In this document: piece by piece, positions 1 to 8,674 of the stretch
How the letters are laid out: the number at the start of each line of letters is the position of its first letter
How positions within the stretch are numbered: the first letter of the stretch is position 1
From: Saccharibacillus endophyticus
GTDB taxonomy: Bacteria > Bacillota > Bacilli > Paenibacillales > Paenibacillaceae
NCBI RefSeq assembly: GCF_013185185.1
Contig: NZ_JAAZWE010000001.1
Location: forward strand, 1,116,001 to 1,180,000
Direction of reading: 5' to 3'
DNA length: 64,000 bases
The notes under the pieces: generated by a model
Told to the model about the DNA's origin: nothing
Databases searched by the model: none
Seen by the model: only the letters and a program-made list of their open reading frames with translations
Made by a program: the position numbers and the translations under genes

Positions 1-670
1 TCAAAAAACGGAAAGGGGAACGATTATTGGCCTTGACGACCTTGTCCATCCCTCCATACCACATCAATGCCATGAACGGAATGATGTACCAGAGCCAGTA
101 ATGACCGGATAGGTTCAAAATGATGTCGTAGACGCCGTGCCAGAGTAGAGGCATCAAGAGTGACAGCAAAAGGAATTTTTTGCGTTGGGAAGGATTGGCG
201 AATTTCGCCCTCCCCATATAATAGCCCATTACGACGCCGAACATCGCATGACCCGATACCGGAAGCAATCCACGCAGCAGCAGCGCACCGAAGGAAGCCT
301 TGAGTTGAAAAGCATACATAATGTTTTCAAGCGTGGCGAATCCGAGCGCTACGGCTACCGCGTATAAGATTCCGTCATAAGGTTCGTCAAACTCGGTATG
401 ATTATAGATAAAATGGAATAAAACAAACCACTTAAACGCTTCTTCCACGCCTGACGATATGCCAAAAGCAAACAAATACGGGTTATCGCCAAAAGCTCGC
501 AAAAGGCCTTGTTGCACAATCGTAATCGGCAGCACGACCAAAAAGCCGAGCAAAAACATCCGCACCACCATGTGCAAAGGCTCCGCGTCATACTTGTCTT
601 TGAGGTAAAAGTAAAAGAGCAGCGCTACCCCAGGCGTAACGGCCGCGACTAAAATGGTGAGAACGAACAA
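1..670 (-). CDS. prsW: PrsW-family intramembrane metalloprotease (3' end outside window)
   Basis: Multi-pass membrane protease of the PrsW family; in B. subtilis PrsW makes the site-1 cut in the anti-sigma factor RsiW. The frame stays open to the window edge, so about 223 residues are visible and the C-terminus is missing. The start is a TTG at 668-670, five bases after AGGAGG. The family motifs can be read: EEAFK in one membrane segment, FATLENI in the next, then HAMFG and WHGVYD, which supply the conserved Glu and His residues. Placement next to the MecA-type adaptor gene matches the B. subtilis prsW-ypbH neighbourhood. Substrate in this organism is inferred only from the family. Confidence 0.9.
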   Translation of the reverse strand, partial: MFVLTILVAAVTPGVALLFYFYLKDKYDAEPLHMVVRMFLLGFLVVLPITIVQQGLLRAFGDNPYLFAFGISSGVEEAFKWFVLFHFIYNHTEFDEPYDGILYAVAVALGFATLENIMYAFQLKASFGALLLRGLLPVSGHAMFGVVMGYYMGRAKFANPSQRKKFLLLSLLMPLLWHGVYDIILNLSGHYWLWYIIPFMALMWYGGMDKVVKANNRSPFRFL

Positions 671-737
671 TGCTTCCTCCTTTCCCGCCTGCTTATGGCG
701 AATGTACAGGTATCGATTTCATGCCAAAACGGAAACG

Positions 738-760
738 GCCGTCCCGGCAATCGGGACGGC
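738..760 (-). terminator. Rho-independent terminator after the MecA-type gene
   Basis: A perfect 9-bp GC-rich stem (738-746 with 752-760) with a 5-base loop lies just past the adaptor gene stop and before prsW. On the minus strand it is followed by a T-rich stretch with interruptions. It is nearly the same hairpin sequence as the terminator at 2729-2758. Confidence 0.65.
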
Positions 761-777
761 GGCGTTTCGTTCGGGTA

Positions 778-1389
778 TCAGGCCCGGCGGTCAAAGTGCG
801 TGCAAATCTGGGCAACTGCCCGATCTGCCATGACCGTCTTACCATATTCCTGAAGCACGGCCGGTGTCACTGACGAGGAACCGCCGAATTCGGCAAGCAC
901 CGCCACCAGAGAGTCGTGCAGCGAATCGTCGAAATCCTCCGCGGAAAAATGCAGGAACCAGGCGTTATTATAATGGTAAAGCGAACCGTTCTCGGTTACT
1001 CGTTCACGCAGTACGTGAGCGGCTTCGATCAAAGGATCGATATCGTGGAAGGAGTAAACGATCGTATCGTTTGCCTCCATGGTCACTTCCATTTCATAAA
1101 CTTCATCCGGCATTTCTTCGTCTCCCGGTTCCGAATGGAGCGGATCGTATTTCCCTTTGGTTACGACCACGACCATTCCTTGAGCAGGAAGAGCGAATAC
1201 TTCGACAGCCAAAGGACCCGTCGCGTCAAACCCCAGCTCGGAATAGGCTTGATCCATCATCTCGGTAAACAGCTCGTGGACTCTCGGAATCTCCTGCCAC
1301 ATATCTTCTCGCTGAATACCACGTTCATTGAGATCATCGGACGTAAGGAAGATGCGAATTTTATCCTGACTTAATCGTTCAATTTTCAT
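778..1389 (-). CDS. mecB: MecA-family ClpC adaptor protein (MecB/YpbH type)
   Basis: Adaptor of the MecA family, 203 residues, which delivers substrates such as ComK to the ClpC unfoldase. The N-terminal substrate-binding half (MKIERL, then IFLTSDDLNERG) and the C-terminal ClpC-binding half (Tyr/Phe-rich, ending in an EYGK segment) are both present, joined by an acidic linker at about 80-100. The segment GPLAVEVFALPAQGMVVVVTK resembles YpbH (MecB) more than MecA, and the prsW/metallophosphoesterase/CPBP neighbours also match the ypb region. I chose the ATG at 1387-1389 because AGGAGG lies 8 bases upstream; an ATG 14 codons earlier has no good site. Confidence 0.88.
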   Translation of the reverse strand: MKIERLSQDKIRIFLTSDDLNERGIQREDMWQEIPRVHELFTEMMDQAYSELGFDATGPLAVEVFALPAQGMVVVVTKGKYDPLHSEPGDEEMPDEVYEMEVTMEANDTIVYSFHDIDPLIEAAHVLRERVTENGSLYHYNNAWFLHFSAEDFDDSLHDSLVAVLAEFGGSSSVTPAVLQEYGKTVMADRAVAQICTHFDRRA

Positions 1390-1750
1390 GACAGGACCCT
1401 CCTTTTGGAGTGAATTTTGTTGAAAAGGCATCCCATGATCGGCATGTCTTCCGCGCTGTCATCCGTACACCAAGCACGAAGCGCCGGCTCCTGGAGACAC
1501 AGCACTTGCGGCGTCGGCCCGAAAGCAACTTCGAAAAACTCGCCAGTTGGTTGTGTTTTATATATATAACCACATATTTATGTTATCACTTCTTTCCGCT
1601 AAATGCACGCCCGGAAATCAAAACCCATGAAAGGTTTCAGGTTGAAACGAAAAGGTTACAATCCCGTTATGTGCCGCAAAGCTCCTGGCACTTATGCTAG
1701 ACTTTGAAAGGGTTACATAAATGGATGACAGAAAGCGAGATGGATGACAG
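1390..1750. other. Divergent intergenic region
   Basis: About 360 bases separate the adaptor gene (minus) from the deacetylase gene (plus). An AT-rich tract around 1555-1580 could carry minus-strand promoter elements. Just before the deacetylase start an 11-base unit is repeated directly (1721-1731 and 1740-1750, period 19). I see no further gene. Confidence 0.4.
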
Positions 1751-2713
1751 ATGTGGAAAAAGACGGCCATGGTCTGGCTGGCTGCCGGCCTCGTGCTCGG
1801 CGCCTGCGGGAGCACTGCCGAAGAAGCGGGAACAAGCAACACGGAACAAACCGCAAATGCAACCGACACACAGACGACCGGGAATGTTACGGAAAACAGC
1901 GAGTCACAGACTACGGAAGATCCAAGTAGTCCGACCGAAGAAACAGAGAGCGTAAATAGCGGCGAGAACACGGATGCGGAAGCCGAAAAAGGCGCGGATG
2001 CGGAAAACGAAGAAACAGACGCCGAGAAAGCTGATGATTCGAGCGAAGACCCGGCCGCGGCTTCCGAAGAGATTGCGATCGAATATCATATGAACGCAAA
2101 CTATGACATCGTTCCCAACGAAGGGACAGACGTCCCGAAAAAAGTGGTGTTGTTGACATTCGATGACGGCCCCAAAGAAGCCGATATGATCAACAGCTTG
2201 ATCGATACGCTTGACAAGCACAACGCCAAAGCGATTTTCTTCGTTAACGGCTACCGCGTCAAAGCCAATCCCGATCTGCTTAAGCTGATTCATGACCGGG
2301 GCGGAATCATCGGCAATCACAGCTACGACCATATCATCTTGAAAAAGGAAAGCGACGCCGAAATCAAAAAACAAATGGAAGACACGCAAGCCATCGTTGA
2401 AGAAACGATCGGCGAAGCGCCTCACTTCTTCCGCCCGCCAAACGGTGCCGGCAATGATTACACGCGCGTCGTGGCCGCAGACAATAATATGCTGCATATG
2501 AACTGGTCCGTCGGTTCGCTCGACTGGGTCAATCAGAATGATTCCCAGGCCGTGATCGACAACGTCTTCGATCAGCTTCATTCGGGCAGCAACATTTTGA
2601 TGCACGAGCTTCCTTGGACCGTTGAAGCTTTGGACGACTTGCTGACGCAGCTTGAAGCCAAAGGGTACTCGTTCGTAGACCCTAGAGCAATCGATACGAC
2701 CAAACAGCCTTAA
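1751..2713 (+). CDS. Polysaccharide deacetylase (NodB) lipoprotein
   Basis: Membrane-anchored carbohydrate esterase family 4 protein of 320 residues, expected to deacetylate cell-wall or other extracellular glycans. Residues 1-19 form a lipoprotein signal ending in the lipobox LGAC. Residues about 20-110 are a low-complexity Thr/Glu/Ala/Asp linker that probably spans the wall. The NodB domain follows with TFDDGP (metal and catalytic Asp), HSYDH (metal His pair), RPPNG (Arg-x-Pro motif), a DW segment and ILMHEL near the end, so all CE4 motifs look intact. An in-frame stop six bases before the ATG fixes the start; the ribosome site is weak. A strong terminator follows directly, so this is probably a single-gene unit. 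Confidence 0.9.
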   Translation: MWKKTAMVWLAAGLVLGACGSTAEEAGTSNTEQTANATDTQTTGNVTENSESQTTEDPSSPTEETESVNSGENTDAEAEKGADAENEETDAEKADDSSEDPAAASEEIAIEYHMNANYDIVPNEGTDVPKKVVLLTFDDGPKEADMINSLIDTLDKHNAKAIFFVNGYRVKANPDLLKLIHDRGGIIGNHSYDHIILKKESDAEIKKQMEDTQAIVEETIGEAPHFFRPPNGAGNDYTRVVAADNNMLHMNWSVGSLDWVNQNDSQAVIDNVFDQLHSGSNILMHELPWTVEALDDLLTQLEAKGYSFVDPRAIDTTKQP

Positions 2714-2728
2714 TCCGAAAAGCAAGCA

Positions 2729-2758
2729 AGCCGTCCCCGCAATGGGGACGGCTTTTTC
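2729..2758 (+). terminator. Rho-independent terminator after deacetylase
   Basis: Ten-bp perfect stem (2729-2738 with 2744-2753), 5-base loop, followed by a run of T. It separates the plus-strand deacetylase from the converging metallophosphoesterase. Confidence 0.85.
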
Positions 2759-2776
2759 CATCTCTGCTCATTCCGT

Positions 2777-3607
2777 TTACTTTTGCAACGGCGGCGAACT
2801 GCGCAGCGTAATCAAATGGGTCTCGGCCGGTGAGCCCAGACGCAACGGAAAATGGCTTGTGCCGATTCCCCGCGTGATACGCAGTCCCGTCATGCCGCCG
2901 TCTTCGGAATCGATAAAGTGCGTGCCATCCAGATAGGTCTTGTAAAACGGCTTTGACGCCGCCGGACCGACTAACGGAAGACTGATTTGTCCGCCGTGGG
3001 TATGGCCCGCAAAAGCGTAGTTAGCCGAGATCCGACGCAGCGCCACCACCCACTTGGGATCGTGCATCAGCACGATCACGCAATCGTCGCGGCGAATGCG
3101 CGGATCTCCGCGCCACATGCCTGCGGGACCCAAATCATCGATTCCGGCGAGCCAAATCGTGCTTCCCCCGCGATGGAGCGGAACGTTTTTGCTGCCGAGC
3201 GGCTTGACCCCGCAGTCTTCAAGCAATCGATCCAGCTTCTCCATGTTCGGCATATAGGCTTCGTAGTCGTGATTCCCGTAGACGGCATATGCCGGTCCCA
3301 GATCGCGCAGCATGCGCATATTGGCGCGCGTACGCTCTTCAGGCACGCCGCGATCGGTCAAATCCCCGGCAATCCAAACGATATCCGCTTTGCCTTTCAA
3401 TGCGGCAATCTCCGCTTCGGGCAAAGCCCGACGGTGAATATCCGCGATGAAATACACGCGATAGCCGTCGAAGGCTGCGGGCAATCCCGGAATGTGCACG
3501 TCTTCGTGCACGACGCGGAAAGCCATCGCCTCCTTCACCATATGTACGCCCAGGCCGGCAGCGGCGCCCGCCGCTGCTGCCAGAGCTTGTTTCCAACCAA
3601 ATTTCAT
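2777..3607 (-). CDS. Metallophosphoesterase (YpbG/YkuE-like)
   Basis: Calcineurin-like phosphoesterase, 276 residues, with an N-terminal hydrophobic anchor (roughly 5-25, Ala/Gly-rich). The metal-binding motifs appear in order: ADIH, GDLTDRG, GNHDYE, MHDP and GHTHGGQ. The start ATG overlaps the TGA of the upstream gene (ATGA), so the two are translationally coupled. A GTG two codons earlier has better spacing from the AGGAGTG site and could be the true start. Position matches B. subtilis ypbG. The substrate is unknown; relatives act on lipid or nucleotide phosphoesters. Confidence 0.85.
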   Translation of the reverse strand: MKFGWKQALAAAAGAAAGLGVHMVKEAMAFRVVHEDVHIPGLPAAFDGYRVYFIADIHRRALPEAEIAALKGKADIVWIAGDLTDRGVPEERTRANMRMLRDLGPAYAVYGNHDYEAYMPNMEKLDRLLEDCGVKPLGSKNVPLHRGGSTIWLAGIDDLGPAGMWRGDPRIRRDDCVIVLMHDPKWVVALRRISANYAFAGHTHGGQISLPLVGPAASKPFYKTYLDGTHFIDSEDGGMTGLRITRGIGTSHFPLRLGSPAETHLITLRSSPPLQK

Positions 3608-4038
3608 TGCCACGGCAATTTCACTCCTGTCGCCTGGGTTCCCCACCATAGCAGCGTCCCGAGCAGTATTAGAAACAGCAAGATCAGCGTTTCGTAAAAC
3701 CATTTGGTCAGCCGAATCCGGCCCGACGGATACAACACGCTGCGCGGCGGAAGTTCTTCCTCCGGCTCCGTCTCGTTCACGCCGGACGCTGCAGCAGTTT
3801 CCCTTAACCTAGGACGCTCTGAGACACGCGAGGCCGCAGACAACCTTACCGAAGGCGTCTGGGGAACTGGCTCTGGCGATACGGCCCCTTTACGATTCTC
3901 GGGAACCGAAAGCCTCAATACGGTCGTATCCGACAGTTTCCTCTGATTATCCTGCCACTCCTGCTTGAACGACGGGCGCTTGCGGCGCTTCTTCCTTGTG
4001 CTCGGATGCCGATCCATGCGGCTTAAACGTTCGCTCAT
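3604..4038 (-). CDS. Small single-pass membrane protein of unknown function
   Basis: A 144-residue protein with a long, basic, Arg/Lys/Pro-rich N-terminal part (about 1-110, predicted cytoplasmic and disordered) and one hydrophobic segment near the C-terminus (residues about 113-132, Leu/Ile-rich with a WWG end). I do not recognise a characterised family. Both ends overlap neighbours by ATGA, linking it in one operon with the CPBP protease upstream and the phosphoesterase downstream, so it probably works with one of them at the membrane. Confidence 0.7.
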   Translation of the reverse strand: MSERLSRMDRHPSTRKKRRKRPSFKQEWQDNQRKLSDTTVLRLSVPENRKGAVSPEPVPQTPSVRLSAASRVSERPRLRETAAASGVNETEPEEELPPRSVLYPSGRIRLTKWFYETLILLFLILLGTLLWWGTQATGVKLPWQ

Positions 4039-4625
4039 TGTTCCTTTTGTTCCCTCCGTTTAATCATGATGCCCGAAATAAAATCAATCAAAAAATGACA
4101 AACGATCGGTGCCCACAACGTGCCGGACTGCAAGTAAATCCAGCCCAATCCGTAACTGCTGGCAAACACCCATGCCGTCGGCAGCCAATGCCGCAAATAA
4201 CGGATATGGATGACTGCGAAAAGAATACTTGTCCAGTAGAGGCCAAGATGATACTGAAGCGCTCCCCGGAACAATAACTCTTCGCAAATCGATACAATCG
4301 CCGCAATCGCGAAAATATGCCATATCGGGCGATTGCGAAATAATAGGGCATTGATCCCGCCGTCGTCCATATCTTCTTCGCGGCCCCAAAGCGTCATCAA
4401 AAAGTCGATCAAAAACATGACGACAGCCAATCCAAGTCCCCAATAGAGGAACGTCGGACTTTCCGGCAGAACCAGTAACTCCAAAGGATTTCGACCCTGC
4501 AGCAGTATCCAAACCGTGCCGACCAGCAGAGTTAACCCTTGGGTTAAATAAAGATTGATCAGCAATAACCGATCCGTAAGCTGCACCTGAGCCCGCCTGC
4601 TTTTGTTCTTCTTTTTATTTGTCAT
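4035..4625 (-). CDS. CPBP-family intramembrane metalloprotease (YpbD-like)
   Basis: Integral membrane protein of 196 residues with the Abi/CPBP motifs: EELLFRG (the Glu-Glu-x-x-x-Arg motif), FAVIHIRY, and a final CHFLIDF segment. Family members include Rce1-like prenyl endopeptidases and bacteriocin self-immunity proteins; the target here is unknown. I chose the ATG at 4623-4625 preceded by AAGGA; the open frame extends 57 codons further upstream without a ribosome site. It is first in a three-gene coupled operon. Confidence 0.82.
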   Translation of the reverse strand: MTNKKKNKSRRAQVQLTDRLLLINLYLTQGLTLLVGTVWILLQGRNPLELLVLPESPTFLYWGLGLAVVMFLIDFLMTLWGREEDMDDGGINALLFRNRPIWHIFAIAAIVSICEELLFRGALQYHLGLYWTSILFAVIHIRYLRHWLPTAWVFASSYGLGWIYLQSGTLWAPIVCHFLIDFISGIMIKRREQKEQ

Positions 4626-4890
4626 GGTTTTGTTCCTTAGTACCTGCAATTTAGAAAGCGGATTTCTAATCAAATGATAACGAAAAGAATAGACGTAATC
4701 AAGTTCTACCCCAGGAGATAGCCCTTTTCTCCCCCTAGGCAGAAGACCTCCCAATCCGGAATTCAGGCATTCGAAAATACGTACGCATTCCGTCATTATA
4801 TCTTTAATGATCGGAATTCGGTCTTCATTTATCGATAGAAAACGAATTTTCCGGTTTTATCATTCGTAAAATCCGAATTTGTTTTACCCG

Positions 4891-4920
4891 TTGACACTCC
4901 GTGTAACCTTGTGTTAAAGT
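4891..4920 (+). promoter_or_regulatory. Probable sigma-A promoter for the serA leader
   Basis: A perfect TTGACA at 4891-4896 is followed after 18 bases by TAAAGT (4915-4920), a fair -10. The T-box leader begins within about 20-30 bases downstream, consistent with its transcription start. Confidence 0.6.
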
Positions 4921-4934
4921 ATGAAAAAATTAAC

Positions 4935-5216
4935 CTGAGCGAAACGCTTTGAAGGAGAACGAACGGACCCGTACATTTCAGAGAGCCGGTGGTTGGTGCG
5001 AACCGGTATGGCGATCCGTTCCCGAGCGCTCCCGAGCGTCTGTCCGATTCCGCATCTTGCGGCGTAGGCGCAGCCGGTGTCACGCCGTTACCGTGAAGGG
5101 TCGGATTTTCCGACCCGCTAAGGCCGCAGCCTGCAAAGGTTCGGCGAATTAGGGTGGCACCGCGAGACTCTCGTCCCTTTACCGTACTATCGGTATGAGG
5201 ACGGGAGTCTTTTTTT
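4935..5216 (+). promoter_or_regulatory. T-box riboswitch (probable serine specifier) upstream of serA
   Basis: Leader RNA that reads tRNA charging and controls transcription termination. Seen directly: a Stem I distal part with the typical AGAGAGCC...GGTTGGTGCGAACCGG pattern (about 4980-5006), bracketed by a complementary pair (4961-4967 with 5015-5021); the canonical T-box bases AGGGTGGCACCGCG at 5151-5164; and a competing terminator at 5166-5216. An AGC triplet (Ser) at 5025-5027 lies in the 3' side of what I take as the specifier loop, which suits the downstream serine-pathway gene. The exact specifier is inferred, not certain. Confidence 0.9.
5166..5216 (+). terminator. T-box regulated terminator
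   Basis: An 11-bp stem (5166-5176 with 5199-5209, one G-U pair), an internal small hairpin, then seven T residues. Its 5' arm directly follows the T-box bases that would pair in the antiterminator. Confidence 0.88.
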
Positions 5217-5410
5217 GTGGAAGCATTTTGCGAGCCGCCTCTTTTGCTCAGACCCGTCCTCTGCTACAGCAACGCGTCTTTCCGTTATTGCAATATTGTA
5301 ATCGGTAGAATAGTTGGTTTTTCGGACGTTCCGCAGGCGCGGACCGGTTCCTTGAACATATTGGCTTGACTTGCAATGTACAGCGTACCGAATAAGGGAG
5401 GAAAATGACG

Positions 5411-6997
5411 ATGTTTAAAGTATTGGTATCCGATCCGATCAGCGATTTGGGAATTCAGCAACTGGCGGAAGCCGCAGATGTGCAAGTGGACAAAAAGACG
5501 GGGCTTTCCGAGTCCGAATTAATCGAAATTATCGGCGAGTATGACGCACTCCTCGTGCGCAGCCAAACCAAAGTAACCGAAGCGATCATGACCGCGGGCA
5601 CACGGCTTAAAGTCGTAGGCCGCGCAGGCGTAGGCGTCGACAACATCGACCTTCCGGCCGCAACCGGACGCGGGATTATCGTCATCAACGCTCCGGACGG
5701 CAACACGATTACGACCTGTGAACATGCTTTTGCCATGATGATGGCACTGGCTCGTCATATTCCTCAAGCTTATGCCAAAACAGTCGGCGGCGAGTGGGAT
5801 CGCAAATTCCTCGGCGTTGAACTGCGCAACAAAAAGCTGGGCGTGCTCGGCATGGGTCGGATCGGCAGCGAAGTGGCCAAGCGTGCCAAAGCGTTCGGAA
5901 TGGATATTCTCGGCTACGATCCGTTCCTGACCGAAGAACGCGCGGAAAAACAAGGCGTGAAGCTTTCCAGCGTTGACGATATCGTCAAAAACGCAGACTT
6001 CATTACCGTTCATACCCCATTGACGCCGGAAACTAAACATATGATTTCGACGGCTCAATTCGCGGTCATGAAAAAAGGCATGCGTATCATCAACTGTGCC
6101 CGCGGCGGCGTCGTGGACGAAGCGGCGCTCGTCGAAGCGATTGATCAAGGAATCGTGGCCGGCGCGGCGTTTGACGTATTCGAACAAGAACCGCCGGCTC
6201 CGGATCACCCGTTCCTGAACAACCCTAAAATCATCGTTACGCCTCACTTGGGCGCTTCGACCGTCGAAGCCCAAGAGAACGTTGCGATCGACGTATCCGA
6301 GCAAGTGCTGCATATTTTGCGCGACGAGCCGTTCAAAAACGCCGTCAATATGCCGCCTGTGGCCAGCAGCGTCATGAATAAGCTGCAACCGTACTTCTCG
6401 ATCGGCGAAAAGCTCGGCAGCTTCGCTTCCCAATTGACTACGGCAGCCGTGAAATCGATTCGTATCGAATATGCCGGCGAATTGTCGGAAGTCGATGTGC
6501 AGCCGCTGACCCGTTACATTATCAAAGGCGTGCTCTCCCGTCATCTGGGCAGTGAAGTCAACATCGTCAACTCGCTGCATTTGGCCAAAATCCGTGATTT
6601 GAATATTCAGGTGAACAGCTCGTCCACGACAAAAGGCTTCACGAACCTGATTACCGTTACGCTTGTCGAGCAAGACGACCAACAGCGTTCGGTATCCGGT
6701 ACGCTGCTGTACGGTTACGGCGAACGGATCGTTCAAGTCAACGAATTCCCGATCGACTCTGCGCCGGACAGCCACCTGCTGCTGATCTCCCACAATGACC
6801 AACCGGGCATCATCGGCAGCATGGGTACGCTGCTCGGCGGCAACGACGTCAATATCGCGACGATGCAGGTGGGACGGAAAGTCGTCGGCGGCGAAGCGGT
6901 TATGCTGCTAAGCGTGGATAAAGAAGTACCGAAAAACGTACTGACTGAACTTGTGGGTCTTCCCGCAATCAACTCGGCTCAGGAAATTACGCTTTAA
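5411..6997 (+). CDS. serA: D-3-phosphoglycerate dehydrogenase
   Basis: First enzyme of serine synthesis: oxidises 3-phosphoglycerate to 3-phosphohydroxypyruvate with NAD+. About 528 residues, the long form. The NAD site GMGRIG is at about 147-152; catalytic residues by family are Arg231 (CARGG), Glu260 and His279 (TPHLGAST). An intervening allosteric substrate-binding domain spans about 315-445 and a C-terminal ACT domain follows (ISHNDQPGIIGSMGTLLGG), the usual serine feedback site. The start is taken at 5411, nine bases after GGGAGG; an ATG at 5405 is too close to that site. Control by the serine-type T-box upstream agrees with the function. Confidence 0.96.
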   Translation: MFKVLVSDPISDLGIQQLAEAADVQVDKKTGLSESELIEIIGEYDALLVRSQTKVTEAIMTAGTRLKVVGRAGVGVDNIDLPAATGRGIIVINAPDGNTITTCEHAFAMMMALARHIPQAYAKTVGGEWDRKFLGVELRNKKLGVLGMGRIGSEVAKRAKAFGMDILGYDPFLTEERAEKQGVKLSSVDDIVKNADFITVHTPLTPETKHMISTAQFAVMKKGMRIINCARGGVVDEAALVEAIDQGIVAGAAFDVFEQEPPAPDHPFLNNPKIIVTPHLGASTVEAQENVAIDVSEQVLHILRDEPFKNAVNMPPVASSVMNKLQPYFSIGEKLGSFASQLTTAAVKSIRIEYAGELSEVDVQPLTRYIIKGVLSRHLGSEVNIVNSLHLAKIRDLNIQVNSSSTTKGFTNLITVTLVEQDDQQRSVSGTLLYGYGERIVQVNEFPIDSAPDSHLLLISHNDQPGIIGSMGTLLGGNDVNIATMQVGRKVVGGEAVMLLSVDKEVPKNVLTELVGLPAINSAQEITL

Positions 6998-7028
6998 ATT
7001 CACCGGAAGTCCGCTCGATATTCTTAAA

Positions 7029-7074
7029 AAAGAAGCTGTCCGCAGGCCTTACGGCGCGTACAGCTTCTTTTTCA
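7029..7074. terminator. Bidirectional terminator between serA and glpK
   Basis: An 11-bp stem (7029-7039 with 7060-7070) with A-rich 5' and T-rich 3' flanks lies between two converging genes and can serve both strands. Confidence 0.8.
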
Positions 7075-7075
7075 T

Positions 7076-8581
7076 TTAAGCCTCCGGCTTTTCCCAGCCG
7101 CGAGTCCGCTCGATCGCATTCTGCCAACGGCGATATCGCTTCTCCCGCTGCTCTGCCTCCATCTCCGGTCGGAAATGGGCCGCGGGCGGGTTGAACGAAC
7201 GAAATTGATCCCGCTCCCAAAGCCCGCAATGCAAACCTGCCAGCATGGCTGCACCGAGCGCCGTCGTTTCCGTTTGTCCGGTACGCACGACCTCCAACCC
7301 CAGAATGTCCGCCTGAAATTGCATCAGAATGTTATTGCGTACAGCGCCGCCATCCACGCGCAATTCGCGAAGCGGAATGCGGGAGTCCTTTTCCATCGCG
7401 TTCATGACGTCCCGCGTTTGCAAAGCGAGAGACTCCAACGTGGCACGGGCGATGTGCCCGGGCTGCGTTCCGCGTGTCAGCCCGAATATGGCTCCCCGCG
7501 CATACATGTCCCAATAAGGCGCACCCAGCCCTGTAAATGCCGGCACGATCACCACGCCGCCGGAATCCTCGACGCTTGCTGCCAATTGTTCGGATTCTGT
7601 AGGGTCTTCGATCAAATTCAGGCCGTCTTTTAACCATTCAACCGCCGCTCCGGCAACGAACACGCTGCCTTCCAGCGCATAATGCAATTCGTCACGCCAA
7701 CCCCAGGCGATGGTAGATAATAGGCCGTGCGTGGAGCTTACGCGCTCGCTGCCTGTATTCAACAAGATAAAACAACCTGTTCCGTACGTGTTTTTGGCAT
7801 GACCCGCTTCTACGCAAGCATGGCCGAACAAAGCAGCCTGTTGATCGCCGAGTACGGAAGCAATAGGAATTTCGACGCCGCCAAACCATTCCGGAAGCGT
7901 CTTGCCGAAATCAGCTCCGGACATCAAGACGGCGGGAAGCATCGAAGCGGGAATATTCAACTCTGAAAGTAATTTTTCGTCCCATGTTAGTCGACCGATA
8001 TCGAACAGCATCGTACGCGACGCGTTAGTCACGTCGGTGACATGAGAACGTCCGCCGGTCAGCTTCCAGATTAACCACGTGTCGACGGTTCCTGCCAGCA
8101 ATTCTCCGGCCTCTGCCCGCTCGCGCGCGCCCGGAATATGTTCCAGCATCCAGGCTATCTTAGTCGCCGAAAAATAGGCATCCACCACTAATCCCGTCGT
8201 TTCGCGGATATAAGGCTCCAGTCCTTTTTTCTTCAAGTCCTCGCAGATTGACGCTGTACGGCGGTCTTGCCAAACGATCGCCGGACCGATCGGTCGTCCC
8301 GTATCCCGATCCCATACCAGGGTCGTCTCCCGCTGGTTGGTAATCCCGATCGAAGCAATCTGCCCAGGCCCAACACCTGAAGTTGATAACGCTTCCCTAG
8401 CCGCTTCGAGCTGACTTTCCCAAATTTCATCCGGATCATGCTCGACTTCGCCGGGGTTTGGGAAACTCTGCGCGAAGGTCCGCTGCCCGATCGCCACCGG
8501 ACGCGCCTCCTCATCGAAGAGGATTGCCCGAGAACTGGTAGTTCCCTGATCCAAAGCCAATATATAAGTACCGTTCATCAT
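7076..8581 (-). CDS. glpK: Glycerol kinase
   Basis: Phosphorylates glycerol to glycerol 3-phosphate; FGGY sugar kinase family, about 501 residues. The N-terminal phosphate-binding loop DQGTTSSRA and the segment [27 protein letters not shown] are clear. The His in the FGHAC stretch sits where Firmicute GlpK is phosphorylated by HPr, suggesting PTS control (family knowledge). I chose the ATG at 8579-8581, five bases after AAAGGA; the next codon is also ATG. No glpF or glpD is adjacent. Confidence 0.95.
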   Translation of the reverse strand: MMNGTYILALDQGTTSSRAILFDEEARPVAIGQRTFAQSFPNPGEVEHDPDEIWESQLEAAREALSTSGVGPGQIASIGITNQRETTLVWDRDTGRPIGPAIVWQDRRTASICEDLKKKGLEPYIRETTGLVVDAYFSATKIAWMLEHIPGARERAEAGELLAGTVDTWLIWKLTGGRSHVTDVTNASRTMLFDIGRLTWDEKLLSELNIPASMLPAVLMSGADFGKTLPEWFGGVEIPIASVLGDQQAALFGHACVEAGHAKNTYGTGCFILLNTGSERVSSTHGLLSTIAWGWRDELHYALEGSVFVAGAAVEWLKDGLNLIEDPTESEQLAASVEDSGGVVIVPAFTGLGAPYWDMYARGAIFGLTRGTQPGHIARATLESLALQTRDVMNAMEKDSRIPLRELRVDGGAVRNNILMQFQADILGLEVVRTGQTETTALGAAMLAGLHCGLWERDQFRSFNPPAAHFRPEMEAEQREKRYRRWQNAIERTRGWEKPEA

Positions 8582-8599
8582 GCCCATCCTTTCCGTGAT

Positions 8600-8632
8600 A
8601 AAGAAAACATGCCGGAATTGCTCCAGCATGTT
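8600..8632 (-). terminator. Hairpin terminator in the glpK leader
   Basis: Stem 8606-8612 with 8626-8632 and a T-rich run on its minus-strand 3' side, placed after resE and only about 20 bases before the glpK start. It may simply end resE transcription. In B. subtilis the glp genes have a leader terminator relieved by GlpP, so an antitermination role is possible but not shown. Confidence 0.55.
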
Positions 8633-8674
8633 CATTGTCGAACCTGTTCTTTCGATTCGGATATCGCAGCGATT

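Noticed and set aside
355..591. 78-codon minus-strand frame rich in Cys/Trp/Leu
   Set aside because: Out-of-frame shadow inside prsW, whose true frame shows the protease motifs.
5519..6802. Minus-strand open frame of 427 codons opposite serA
   Set aside because: Antisense shadow; serA has full catalytic motifs and a T-box leader.
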